Shown here one piece after another: positions 1 to 5,408 of a stretch of DNA of 5,448 nucleotides; the first letter of the stretch is position 1, and each line of letters starts with the position of its first letter. The stretch comes from Phycisphaeraceae bacterium. Its GTDB lineage: Bacteria; Planctomycetota; Phycisphaerae; Phycisphaerales; Phycisphaeraceae. Location: positions 1 to 5,448 of the forward strand of contig PUMS01000071.1 in the NCBI GenBank assembly GCA_003551485.1, written 5' to 3'. Position numbers and translations under genes: made by a program. The notes beneath the pieces are model-generated. The model saw only the letters and a list, made by a program, of their open reading frames with translations. It ran no database searches and was not told the DNA's origin.

Positions 1-1193
1 CCGGGGCCGGTCATGAGGTGGTGGAAGCGGTGGGCGAGGTAGTAGAGGGTGGTGCCCAGGAGCATGGCGATGATGAAGCCGTGGGGGACGGTGAAGGCGA
101 TGGTGGCCACCAGCAGGGCCAATAGCAGGTGGCGCTTCGAGCCGGCCTGGTCGCGGATGAAGGCCATCAGGATCAGCGCTTCGAACAGCAGCACCACGCC
201 GAGGATGGGCTTGGGGAAGATACCCAGCGCCTCCTGCGAGACGTTGCTGAAGAGCAGGCCCAGGATGATGAACATCGCGCCGTAGATCAGCACCGAACCG
301 CCGGTGCGGGCGCCCAGGGCGTAGTGGCCGGCCAGCCCGCCGCAGCCGTGGCAGAGGGGGATGCCGCCGAAGAAGGGGACGGTCAGGTTCACCAGCGAGT
401 AGGTCAGGCCGATCTTGCGGATGGTCACCGGCCGGTAGGGGAACAGGTCGTGGAGGGTCTGCTGCGTGGCGATGATCGAATTGGACAGCGACAGGGGCAA
501 CTGCGGCAGGGCCAGCACCAGGGCGCCGGTGAGGATGGCCTCCCAGCCCGGCAGGTGCCATTGCGGCAGCGCTACCTGCGCGCCGGCGATGACCGCATCG
601 GTATCGACCTCGAACAACAGGCCGTAGCCCACCCCCATCGCGATCACCACCAGGCCCGCGGGCACGTGGCGGTTGCCCCAGAGCAGGACCATGAGGATGA
701 AGCCCGCCGCGGCCAGGATGTAGCCGGGGGCGCCCAGCGCGGGGACGTAGTCGCGCAGGGCCAGGGATGCCAGGGCCAGGCCCAGGCCCAACTGGATGCC
801 GCGCACCACGCACAGGGGGATGAGCCGCGCCAGGCCCTGAAGCGCCCCGGTCAAGGTCAGCAGCAACATCATCAGGCCGATGGCCAGGCCGGCGCCGTAG
901 AGCACCTCGTCGCTGATGCCATCGGCGATGACGATCACCGCCATGGCCTTCAGCGGCTGCATGGGCATGGGCAGGCCGTAGGCCAGTCCGCTGAAGAGCT
1001 GGAGCAGGCCGAACATGATGAACACACCGGCCGGGTCGAGGTCGGCGGCCAGGATCATGCCCACCAGCAGCGGCAGGTCGGTGCCGATGTCGCCGAAGCT
1101 GCCCGCCAGCTCGTGCCGATCGAAGCGGATCCACGGGGGGCGCGGCTGCATTCCCGCTGGTGTGGGTTGCGGTGTGGCCGGCTCGGCGGGCAT
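1..1193 (-). CDS. MOT1-family molybdate/sulfate-type transporter (3' end cut by window edge)
   Basis: An integral membrane protein expected to carry molybdate or a related oxyanion across the cytoplasmic membrane. I read 397 codons on the minus strand with no stop; the frame runs off the left edge, so the C-terminus is missing, probably only slightly, as the family is about 400-450 residues long. Two family hallmarks are clear: PMPMQPLKAMA (75-85) after the opening GSFGDIGTDLPL (31-42), and PLCHGCGGLAGHYALGARTG (279-298). Between and after them are many hydrophobic helices (about 98-117, 157-174, 178-194, 218-237, 299-315, 322-343, 356-388), as in the SulP-like fold. The ATG at 1193 is chosen because a -10-like box lies just upstream; the next ATG, residue 15, has no better ribosome site. 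The N-terminus is a Pro/Ala-rich cytoplasmic tail. Family membership is seen in the motifs; molybdate rather than sulfate as substrate is inferred. No Mo-cofactor gene is visible nearby. Confidence 0.9.
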   Translation of the reverse strand, partial: MPAEPATPQPTPAGMQPRPPWIRFDRHELAGSFGDIGTDLPLLVGMILAADLDPAGVFIMFGLLQLFSGLAYGLPMPMQPLKAMAVIVIADGISDEVLYGAGLAIGLMMLLLTLTGALQGLARLIPLCVVRGIQLGLGLALASLALRDYVPALGAPGYILAAAGFILMVLLWGNRHVPAGLVVIAMGVGYGLLFEVDTDAVIAGAQVALPQWHLPGWEAILTGALVLALPQLPLSLSNSIIATQQTLHDLFPYRPVTIRKIGLTYSLVNLTVPFFGGIPLCHGCGGLAGHYALGARTGGSVLIYGAMFIILGLLFSNVSQEALGIFPKPILGVVLLFEALILMAFIRDQAGSKRHLLLALLVATIAFTVPHGFIIAMLLGTTLYYLAHRFHHLMTGP

Positions 1194-1229
1194 GGGCGGG
1201 AGTATAAAGGGCGGTCACAGGAGCCGGCA
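1194..1229 (-). promoter_or_regulatory. Candidate promoter of the MOT1-family gene, possibly giving a leaderless mRNA
   Basis: Read on the minus strand, TATACT lies at 1206-1201, one base from the TATAAT consensus. It is followed by seven bases (CCCGCCC) and then the ATG at 1193. With usual -10 to start-site spacing, transcription would begin at or next to the A of the ATG, leaving no room for a ribosome-binding site, and no purine-rich Shine-Dalgarno is present. The -35 position at 17-bp spacing (1229-1224, TGCCGG) matches poorly. The -10 box is seen; leaderless transcription is inferred. Confidence 0.45.
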
Positions 1230-1243
1230 CCTTGTCATATGCG

Positions 1244-1300
1244 GCAGCGCTGCACCCGGGACAATGAAAATCGAGGCACGGGGATGCGTATTTCGGGTGC
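1244..1300. repeat. Palindrome plus 7-bp inverted repeat
   Basis: GCAGCGCTGC at 1244-1253 is a perfect 10-bp palindrome. Just beyond it, GCACCCG (1252-1258) pairs with CGGGTGC (1294-1300) across a 35-bp loop that contains ATGAAAAT, a word also present as TGAAAA in the composite repeats further right. This could be a decayed repeat copy, a binding site upstream of the transporter promoter, or chance in GC-rich DNA. Confidence 0.35.
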
Positions 1301-1320
1301 CACTGGCGGCGGGGTGATGC

Positions 1321-1382
1321 AGCGCGGCCGTCCCGGCTGCTGCGGGGTCCGTATGCCGGAATGCGGCCGAGACGGCCGCGCT
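1321..1382. repeat. Perfect 12-bp inverted repeat with nested stem
   Basis: AGCGCGGCCGTC (1321-1332) is the exact reverse complement of GACGGCCGCGCT (1371-1382), with 38 bp between. Inside, CCGGC (1333-1337) pairs with GCCGG (1355-1359), extending the stem. There is no T-run on either side, so an intrinsic terminator is unlikely, and a terminator has no obvious use between divergent genes. A mobile or REP-like palindromic element is more likely. Confidence 0.6.
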
Positions 1383-1407
1383 CCGTGTCGCCCCGCTTCC
1401 GGGGGCG

Positions 1408-1508
1408 ATTTTCAGGGCAGTGTCTCATGAGGCTGGCGCCTCACCCATGAGGGTGAAAATGCCCCGAAGCGCGGCCGGCTCTCACCCCCCTCTCCCACCG
1501 GGAGAGGG
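1408..1508. repeat. Composite intergenic repeat, unit A (22-bp box, palindrome, CT-rich hairpin)
   Basis: The unit opens with a 22-bp box (1408-1429, beginning ATTTTCAGGGCAG) that recurs exactly at 1574-1595. It continues through a palindromic centre, AGGC-TGGC-GCCT, flanked by CTCATG (1424-1429) and CATGAG (1446-1451). ATTTTCA (1408-1414) then pairs with TGAAAAT (1454-1460), so the first 53 bp can fold as one long hairpin. A GC-rich stretch leads to a second perfect hairpin, CCCTCTCCC (1488-1496), ACC loop, GGGAGAGGG (1500-1508). From general knowledge, similar CT-rich hairpins are scattered between genes in many high-GC bacteria. No transposase accompanies it. Confidence 0.8.
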
Positions 1509-1548
1509 AGAATGTATAGGCCGCAAGAGCAAGAAATCGTTCCCCCAG

Positions 1549-1569
1549 CCCTCTCCCGGAGGGAGAGGG
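1549..1569. repeat. CT-rich hairpin, middle copy
   Basis: CCCTCTCCC (1549-1557), a GGA loop and GGGAGAGGG (1561-1569) form a perfect 9-bp stem. It is the same stem as at 1488-1508 and 1641-1662, but here it is not preceded by a 22-bp box. It sits immediately left of unit B. The 1511-1548 spacer matches nothing else in the window. Confidence 0.8.
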
Positions 1570-1573
1570 AGTT

Positions 1574-1662
1574 ATTTTCAGGGCAGTGTCTCATGCGGCG
1601 GCGCCGCAGCCGCGACGATGAAAAGCGGGGCGGCTCACTCCCCTCTCCCCCCCGGGAGAGGG
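1574..1662. repeat. Composite intergenic repeat, unit B
   Basis: The unit repeats the 22-bp box of unit A exactly (1574-1595). Its centre differs in sequence but is again palindromic (GCGGCGCCGC). ATTTTCA (1574-1580) can again pair with TGAAAA (1619-1624). The unit ends in the hairpin CCCTCTCCC (1641-1649), four C, GGGAGAGGG (1654-1662). The order box, palindrome, TGAAAA, GC-rich stretch, CT-rich hairpin is the same as in unit A, so these are two diverged copies of one element in the same orientation. Confidence 0.8.
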
Positions 1663-1692
1663 TCCGGGGGCCGGGGCGGAGTCCGGGGGCCG
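1662..1692. repeat. 12-bp direct repeat next to the promoter
   Basis: GTCCGGGGGCCG occurs at 1662-1673 and again at 1681-1692, 19 bp apart. The second copy extends to TCCGGGGGCCGTG (1682-1694), which recurs exactly inside the downstream gene at 2557-2569. The pair covers the -35 region of the promoter at 1701. It may be a binding site or further repeat debris. Confidence 0.45.
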
Positions 1693-1747
1693 TGACCATC
1701 TATAATTGGCCAGTGTCTGGACCCGACTTTCATCTGTGAGACCCACC
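1678..1747 (+). promoter_or_regulatory. Promoter and leader of the AsmA-like gene
   Basis: A perfect TATAAT lies at 1701-1706. The -35 position at 17-bp spacing (GGAGTC, 1678-1683) matches poorly. Transcription would start near 1713, leaving a leader of about 35 bases before the ATG at 1748. CCAG (1710-1713) and CTGG (1717-1720) form a small inverted repeat over the predicted start site and could be an operator. A weak Shine-Dalgarno, GTGAG (1736-1740), sits 7 bases before the ATG. Confidence 0.6.
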
Positions 1748-4150
1748 ATGAGCGAGCACGATGCCGGTTCGACCACGCAGGGGCAGGATTCGCAACAGGC
1801 GGCGGCGGCGACGAGCAGCGGCACCGGCGGTCAACGCCCCAGGCGCAGGCGGCGGTGGCTGCGGCGGGTGGTGATTCTGGTGCTGCTGCTGGGGGTGTTC
1901 ATTGCGATGCTGCCGGTGATCCTTTCGACCGGGCCGGGCCGGTCGGTGGTGCTGGGCATTGCCAACATGTTCATCCCGGGCCGGATCAGTGCCGAGCAGA
2001 TGTCATTGGGATGGGGCCGGGGTCAGAACATCAAGGGGCTGCGGGTCAGCAACGCCGGTGAGGACATCCTGGTGGTCGATGAGATCGACATGCCGGGCGT
2101 GTCGCTGTGGGGGCTGATCTGGGGCAGCCGCAACTTCGGCACGATCACGGTCGCGATGAACGACGCCACGCACATCAAGGAGCTGGACGACGGTTCGCTG
2201 AACCTGATGCGCGCCCTGACCGGGCCGCCCGCTCCGCCGCGACCGGAGCCGGAGCCGGAGCCGTTCGAGCTGCCGCGCGGGTTGAACGTGGAGCTTCGCA
2301 TCACCGGGGCGATGCAGTTGACCAGCCGGATCGACGGCCACCGCCGGGTCGAATTCGAGCAGTTCGAGTTCGATGCCCAGCGCACCGACCGCTACGCGAT
2401 GCGTGCCAGGGGACGGATTCTGGTGGATCGCCCGGCCACGGCTGTGGCCGCGGCGACGGCGAGCCCGAGTGGCCAGCTTCTTCCTGCGGGGCCGGGGGCG
2501 GGAGCACTTCCCGTCTCCGCTGCGCTTCGCCGTGACGAGCCGGGGGCGGGGGCACTTCCGGGGGCCGTGTCGGCCGAGTTGCGGCCCCACAGGGGGCTGG
2601 ATGCGTTCCTGGATGATGATGATCCGGGCACGTTCATCCTGGATGCCAAGCTTTCCTCACCGTCGCCGGACACCTTTCCCACCGGCGAGTTTACGGTGGG
2701 CATGCTCGGGGTGATGGTCCTCACAGGCCGCATCGATGAGGATGAGCTGGCCATCGACGCCGTCGACCCCGAGGCCCTGGCGGTGACGCTGCGGCGAAGT
2801 CACATCGAGCAGATCAACGAGCGCTTCGCCGCGACCATCGACGAGATGCTGCCCGAGGACTACCGGCCGATCGGCATCGCCGATGACTACCCCATCGAGC
2901 TGCTGCTCGAGACGCTGCGCATTCCCGTTCGCGAGGCCGGCCTGGCCGCGGCCGAGGCGGTCATCGGCCTTCGCATGCGCAGCGGCGAGGGCGCGACGGG
3001 CCATCTGAGGCTGACCGGGGCCGGGCGGATCGACGGCATTACGCTGAAGGACTTCAACATCCACCTGCCGGCGGCGGCGATCAACGGGCCGATCGCCATC
3101 CATGTCAATGGCCTCATCGGCAACACCCACCCGGCCACGGGCGAGTACGTCGAGCGGCAGCGTCAGGTGCTGGTGAAACTGACCCCGCGTGAGGATGGCA
3201 CGGTGGTGGCCGGCGAGGTGGATGTGCTGGACCTGGGCCTGGCCGACCAGGTGACGGGTTTCGATGGCCTGCTACAGCGGTTTGTGGGCTCGCGGCCGGG
3301 TCCCTTCGATGCCTCGCTGGCGCCCGATGGTGCGTTTGTGCTTCGCTTCGATGTGCCGCGTGTGGACCTTGCGGGCAAGCTGGGCGACCCGATCGTGCTC
3401 GAGCCCGGCTCCGGGGGCCGGCTGGCGGTGACCGAGGCGATCAGCGAGTTCGTGGCCCGCCTTCAGCCGCTGGTGCAACTGGTGCCGGGCGAGGCCGAGC
3501 TTGCGATCGACATCGGCTCCGGCGGGGTGTCGGTGCCGGGCGGCGATGGGTTGGACCTGGCCGCGCTGGTGGTCGATGCCGAGGCGCGGCTGGGCGAGGT
3601 GGCGCTGGCCACGGGCGGCCCGCTGATGGAGGTGCTCAACGTGCTGCGGCCGCTGGGCGCCGGCGGCCTGGGCGGGCGAACGCTGCGGGCGCAGATTTCC
3701 CCGATCCGGGTGTCGGCCCAGGGCGGCAAGCTGCAATACCAGAACTTCGAGTTGAAGGTGGGCGATCTTCCCTTCCGCATCGGCGGCGAGGCGGACCTGG
3801 TGCAGGAGCGTTTCAACCTCGAACTCGAGCTGACCGCGCGGACGCTGCGTGCCATCCCGCAATTGCGCGATGCGGTGAGTGATGACTTCCGCCTCACGCT
3901 GCCGCTGACCGGCTCATTCGACGACCCGAAGCTGGATGTGACGCGCCTGACCCGCGAGCTTGGCCGCCGCGGCTTCGAGCGCCTGCTGCCCGACATCCCC
4001 CTGCCCGGCCGCCCGCGCAGCCAGGCCGAGGACAGGGACGAGGATGACGATGACGATGACCGCAACGGCCGCTCGGAAGCCGAGCGCATCCTGGACGGCG
4101 TCGGCGACCTCATCCGCGGCCTGCCGCGCCGCCAGCAGCAGCAGGATTGA
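1748..4150 (+). CDS. Membrane-anchored AsmA-like protein, 800 residues
   Basis: Probably an inner-membrane-anchored periplasmic protein. A polar N-terminus and an Arg cluster (32-40) precede one hydrophobic helix (about 41-59); the rest is soluble and rich in beta-strand patterns. AsmA-like features are a GTITVAMNDATHIKELDDGSLNL stretch (in two parts, 131-143 and 144-153), a proline-rich linker (160-172), and a C-terminal part where GGKLQYQNFELKVG (659-672) leads into repeated strands and LTGSFDDPKLDV (720-731), a close of the kind seen in AsmA, YhdP and TamB relatives. Those families shape or move lipids in the envelope; the role here is inferred. The ATG at 1748 is preferred over an in-frame TTG at 1706, because that TTG overlaps the -10 box. 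Oddities are a duplicated low-complexity block (about 239-280), a Glu/Asp run (761-771) and a QQQQD C-terminus. The gene seems to be transcribed alone or with the next gene 190 bp on. The reading frame is certain, the family assignment moderate. Confidence 0.6.
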   Translation: MSEHDAGSTTQGQDSQQAAAATSSGTGGQRPRRRRRWLRRVVILVLLLGVFIAMLPVILSTGPGRSVVLGIANMFIPGRISAEQMSLGWGRGQNIKGLRVSNAGEDILVVDEIDMPGVSLWGLIWGSRNFGTITVAMNDATHIKELDDGSLNLMRALTGPPAPPRPEPEPEPFELPRGLNVELRITGAMQLTSRIDGHRRVEFEQFEFDAQRTDRYAMRARGRILVDRPATAVAAATASPSGQLLPAGPGAGALPVSAALRRDEPGAGALPGAVSAELRPHRGLDAFLDDDDPGTFILDAKLSSPSPDTFPTGEFTVGMLGVMVLTGRIDEDELAIDAVDPEALAVTLRRSHIEQINERFAATIDEMLPEDYRPIGIADDYPIELLLETLRIPVREAGLAAAEAVIGLRMRSGEGATGHLRLTGAGRIDGITLKDFNIHLPAAAINGPIAIHVNGLIGNTHPATGEYVERQRQVLVKLTPREDGTVVAGEVDVLDLGLADQVTGFDGLLQRFVGSRPGPFDASLAPDGAFVLRFDVPRVDLAGKLGDPIVLEPGSGGRLAVTEAISEFVARLQPLVQLVPGEAELAIDIGSGGVSVPGGDGLDLAALVVDAEARLGEVALATGGPLMEVLNVLRPLGAGGLGGRTLRAQISPIRVSAQGGKLQYQNFELKVGDLPFRIGGEADLVQERFNLELELTARTLRAIPQLRDAVSDDFRLTLPLTGSFDDPKLDVTRLTRELGRRGFERLLPDIPLPGRPRSQAEDRDEDDDDDDRNGRSEAERILDGVGDLIRGLPRRQQQQD
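2491..2559 (+). repeat. In-frame 21-bp direct repeat inside the AsmA-like gene
   Basis: The 21-bp words at 2491-2511 and 2539-2559 differ at one base and lie 48 bp (16 codons) apart, so both encode PGAGALP (residues 249-255 and 265-271). The protein after each copy is also alike (VSAALR and VSAELR). The surrounding Ala/Pro/Gly-rich stretch, about residues 239-280, looks unlike the structured protein on both sides. It may be a tandem duplication in a flexible loop or an inserted repeat. Confidence 0.7.
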
Positions 4151-4340
4151 GCGGCTGCCTGCCAGCCAATGTCGGCCAGGTGCGGCATCTGCACGGGACG
4201 GCAAGGCATTGGTGGTATCCAGCGGGCTCTCGCTCGCTCGTTGGACACACGAAGGTCAGGAACCTCGCCCAGCCTTGGTCGGTGCCCCTCTCACAGCCGT
4301 TTTTCCGCGGTCGCGGCGGATGCGGTAGACTCTGGGCATT
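4151..4340 (+). other. 190-bp gap between the AsmA-like and oxidoreductase genes
   Basis: No gene is supported here. CCAATG (4166-4171) and CATTGG (4207-4212) form an inverted repeat, extended by CCA on the outer side with a one-base bulge; GTGC (4180-4183) and GCAC (4191-4194) can pair inside it. No T-run follows, so this is not a standard intrinsic terminator. Just before the promoter, TCCGC (4304-4308) and GCGGA (4316-4320) form a second small inverted repeat, adjoining five T (4300-4304). Confidence 0.4.
4301..4340 (+). promoter_or_regulatory. Candidate promoter of the oxidoreductase gene, nearly leaderless
   Basis: TAGACT (4326-4331) matches TATAAT at four of six positions, including the key first two and last bases. 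Only nine bases separate it from the ATG at 4341, so the mRNA would have a leader of roughly 0-3 bases. No Shine-Dalgarno precedes the ATG. A -35 match is poor (TTCCGC at 4303-4308 with 17-bp spacing). The inverted repeat TCCGC/GCGGA overlaps this zone and could be an operator. Confidence 0.4.
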
Positions 4341-5408
4341 ATGAAGCAGGTTATTGTCGAGCAGTTTGGTGGGCCGGAGCAGCTTCGTCTGGTCGAGTTG
4401 GCCACGCCCGAGCCGGGGCAGGGGCAGGTGCGGGTGAGGCTGAGCAGCATCGGGATGAACCATGCGGACCTGATGGCGCGGCGGGGGGCGTATCGGCTGT
4501 CGTCGGGTGAGCCGCCGTTTACGCCGGGGCTGGAAGGTGGCGGGGTGGTGGATGCGGTGGGGCCGGGGGTGAGCGACCGGGCGGTGGGCGAGCGGGTCGT
4601 ACTCGGGCCGGACGTGCCCCGGCTCGGCCGGCCGCGCCAGCCCGGCAGCGGCCTCAGTGGTGCCGAGGGCACCTACCGCAGCCACTACATCTGCGATGCC
4701 CAGGACACCTACCCCGCGCCGGACAACCTGCCCGATGAGCAGCTCGGCTGCCTGTGGCTGGGCTACCTCACGGCCTGGGGCTGCCTGGCCTGGAAGCAGC
4801 GGCTGGATCGGGCCGATGGGCCGCGGGTGGTGGCGCTGCCGGCGGCCTCGAGCGGTGTGGCCCTGGCCGCTGGGCAGATCGTCAAGTGCATCGACCCGGC
4901 CCACACCGTGATCGGGCTGACCAGCAGCCCCCACAAGATGGAGCAGCTCGCGGCCATGGCCGAAGCCCGCTACGACCACCTGGTGGTCACCACGGGCACC
5001 CACGGCGAGCCGCTGCCGTGGCATCGCGACCTCAAGGCGCTGACCGATGGCCGGGGCGTGGATGTGTTCTTCGATCCGGTGGGTGCCGGGGCGTACCTGG
5101 AGACGGAGGTCCGCTGCCTGGCGCAGCACGGGACGGTGTGGGTTTACGGCCTGCTCGGCCGCGCCGAGAAGGTGGACCTGTCGCCGCTGATCCGCAAGCA
5201 CGCGCAGGTGCGAGGCTGGGCGCTTTCGGAGTTGCTGGATGCCGGCCGCGAGGCCTTCGAGCCGGGTTGCGGACAGATTCTGGCGGCGGTGGCCGGTGGT
5301 GAGCTGAAGCTGCGCATTGCTGAGACGTTCGCCCTCGATGAGGTGCGCCATGCCCATGAGACCATGGAAAAGGGCGCCCACGTCGGCAAGCTGGTGCTGG
5401 TGCCGTGA
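4341..5408 (+). CDS. Zinc-independent MDR oxidoreductase, quinone-oxidoreductase-like
   Basis: A 355-residue cytoplasmic NAD(P)H-dependent reductase of the medium-chain dehydrogenase family, closest in motifs to quinone oxidoreductase (Qor-like). The N-terminal catalytic domain opens with the family pattern FGGPEQL (9-15) and PEPGQGQVRVRL (23-34). At the usual zinc-cysteine position it has GMNHADL (38-44), with Asn in place of Cys, and there is no structural zinc cysteine cluster, so it should be zinc-free. TPGLEGGGVV (61-70) and VGERV (82-86) follow. The Rossmann loop is VALPAASSGVALAA (164-177), where Qor proteins usually have a glycine-rich AAAGGVG-type loop. TSSPHK (194-199) would suit NADPH. 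DGRGVDVFFDPVG (236-248) and C-terminal GKLVLVP (349-355) are typical. The actual substrate is unknown. The start is supported by the family N-terminus and a -10 box 9 bases before it; length is slightly above the usual 320-340, partly from a Pro/Gly-rich loop at 89-110. Confidence 0.92.
   Translation: MKQVIVEQFGGPEQLRLVELATPEPGQGQVRVRLSSIGMNHADLMARRGAYRLSSGEPPFTPGLEGGGVVDAVGPGVSDRAVGERVVLGPDVPRLGRPRQPGSGLSGAEGTYRSHYICDAQDTYPAPDNLPDEQLGCLWLGYLTAWGCLAWKQRLDRADGPRVVALPAASSGVALAAGQIVKCIDPAHTVIGLTSSPHKMEQLAAMAEARYDHLVVTTGTHGEPLPWHRDLKALTDGRGVDVFFDPVGAGAYLETEVRCLAQHGTVWVYGLLGRAEKVDLSPLIRKHAQVRGWALSELLDAGREAFEPGCGQILAAVAGGELKLRIAETFALDEVRHAHETMEKGAHVGKLVLVP

Larger units (their letters stand above)
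1194..1747. other. 554-bp gap between divergent genes, rich in inverted repeats
   Basis: No convincing gene lies between the divergent starts at 1193 and 1748. Short open frames here run through the repeats and resemble no protein I know. From left to right the region holds the promoter of the left gene, a palindrome and a 7-bp inverted repeat (1244-1300), a 12-bp inverted repeat (1321-1382), the composite repeat block (1408-1662), a GC-rich 12-bp direct repeat (1662-1692) and the promoter of the right gene. The word AGCGCGGCCG occurs at 1321-1330 and 1468-1477 and inverted at 1373-1382, which suggests the inverted repeat and the composite block share ancestry. Confidence 0.7.

Noticed and set aside
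129..1430. A 433-codon open frame on the plus strand
   Set aside because: It is antisense to the MOT1-family gene for most of its length, is rich in Gln, His, Asp and Arg without any domain pattern, and runs on into intergenic repeats. This is typical of the frame opposite a high-GC gene.
1488..1662. The three CT-rich hairpins as intrinsic terminators or a CRISPR array
   Set aside because: No T-runs follow the stems, and they lie between divergent promoters where terminators are not needed. Copies are perfect palindromes at uneven spacing with no regular spacers, so they are not CRISPR repeats.
1412..1739. Short open frames on both strands through the repeat block
   Set aside because: Their products are translations of the hairpin repeats (Pro/Gly/Arg/Ser-rich), and none has a promoter or ribosome site of its own.
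1706..1747. TTG at 1706 as start of the AsmA-like gene, adding 14 residues
   Set aside because: The TTG overlaps the last base of the TATAAT box and lies upstream of the predicted transcription start. The ATG at 1748 has a weak Shine-Dalgarno and begins a sensible membrane-protein N-terminus.
1194..1747. tRNA, riboswitch (including a molybdenum-cofactor type) or small RNA before the transporter
   Set aside because: No tRNA-like cloverleaf or known riboswitch core is visible, and the promoter position leaves almost no leader for a riboswitch.
4110..5381. A 423-codon open frame on the minus strand
   Set aside because: It lies opposite the oxidoreductase gene, whose motifs are clear on the plus strand. 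Its His/Pro/Arg-rich product shows no family features.
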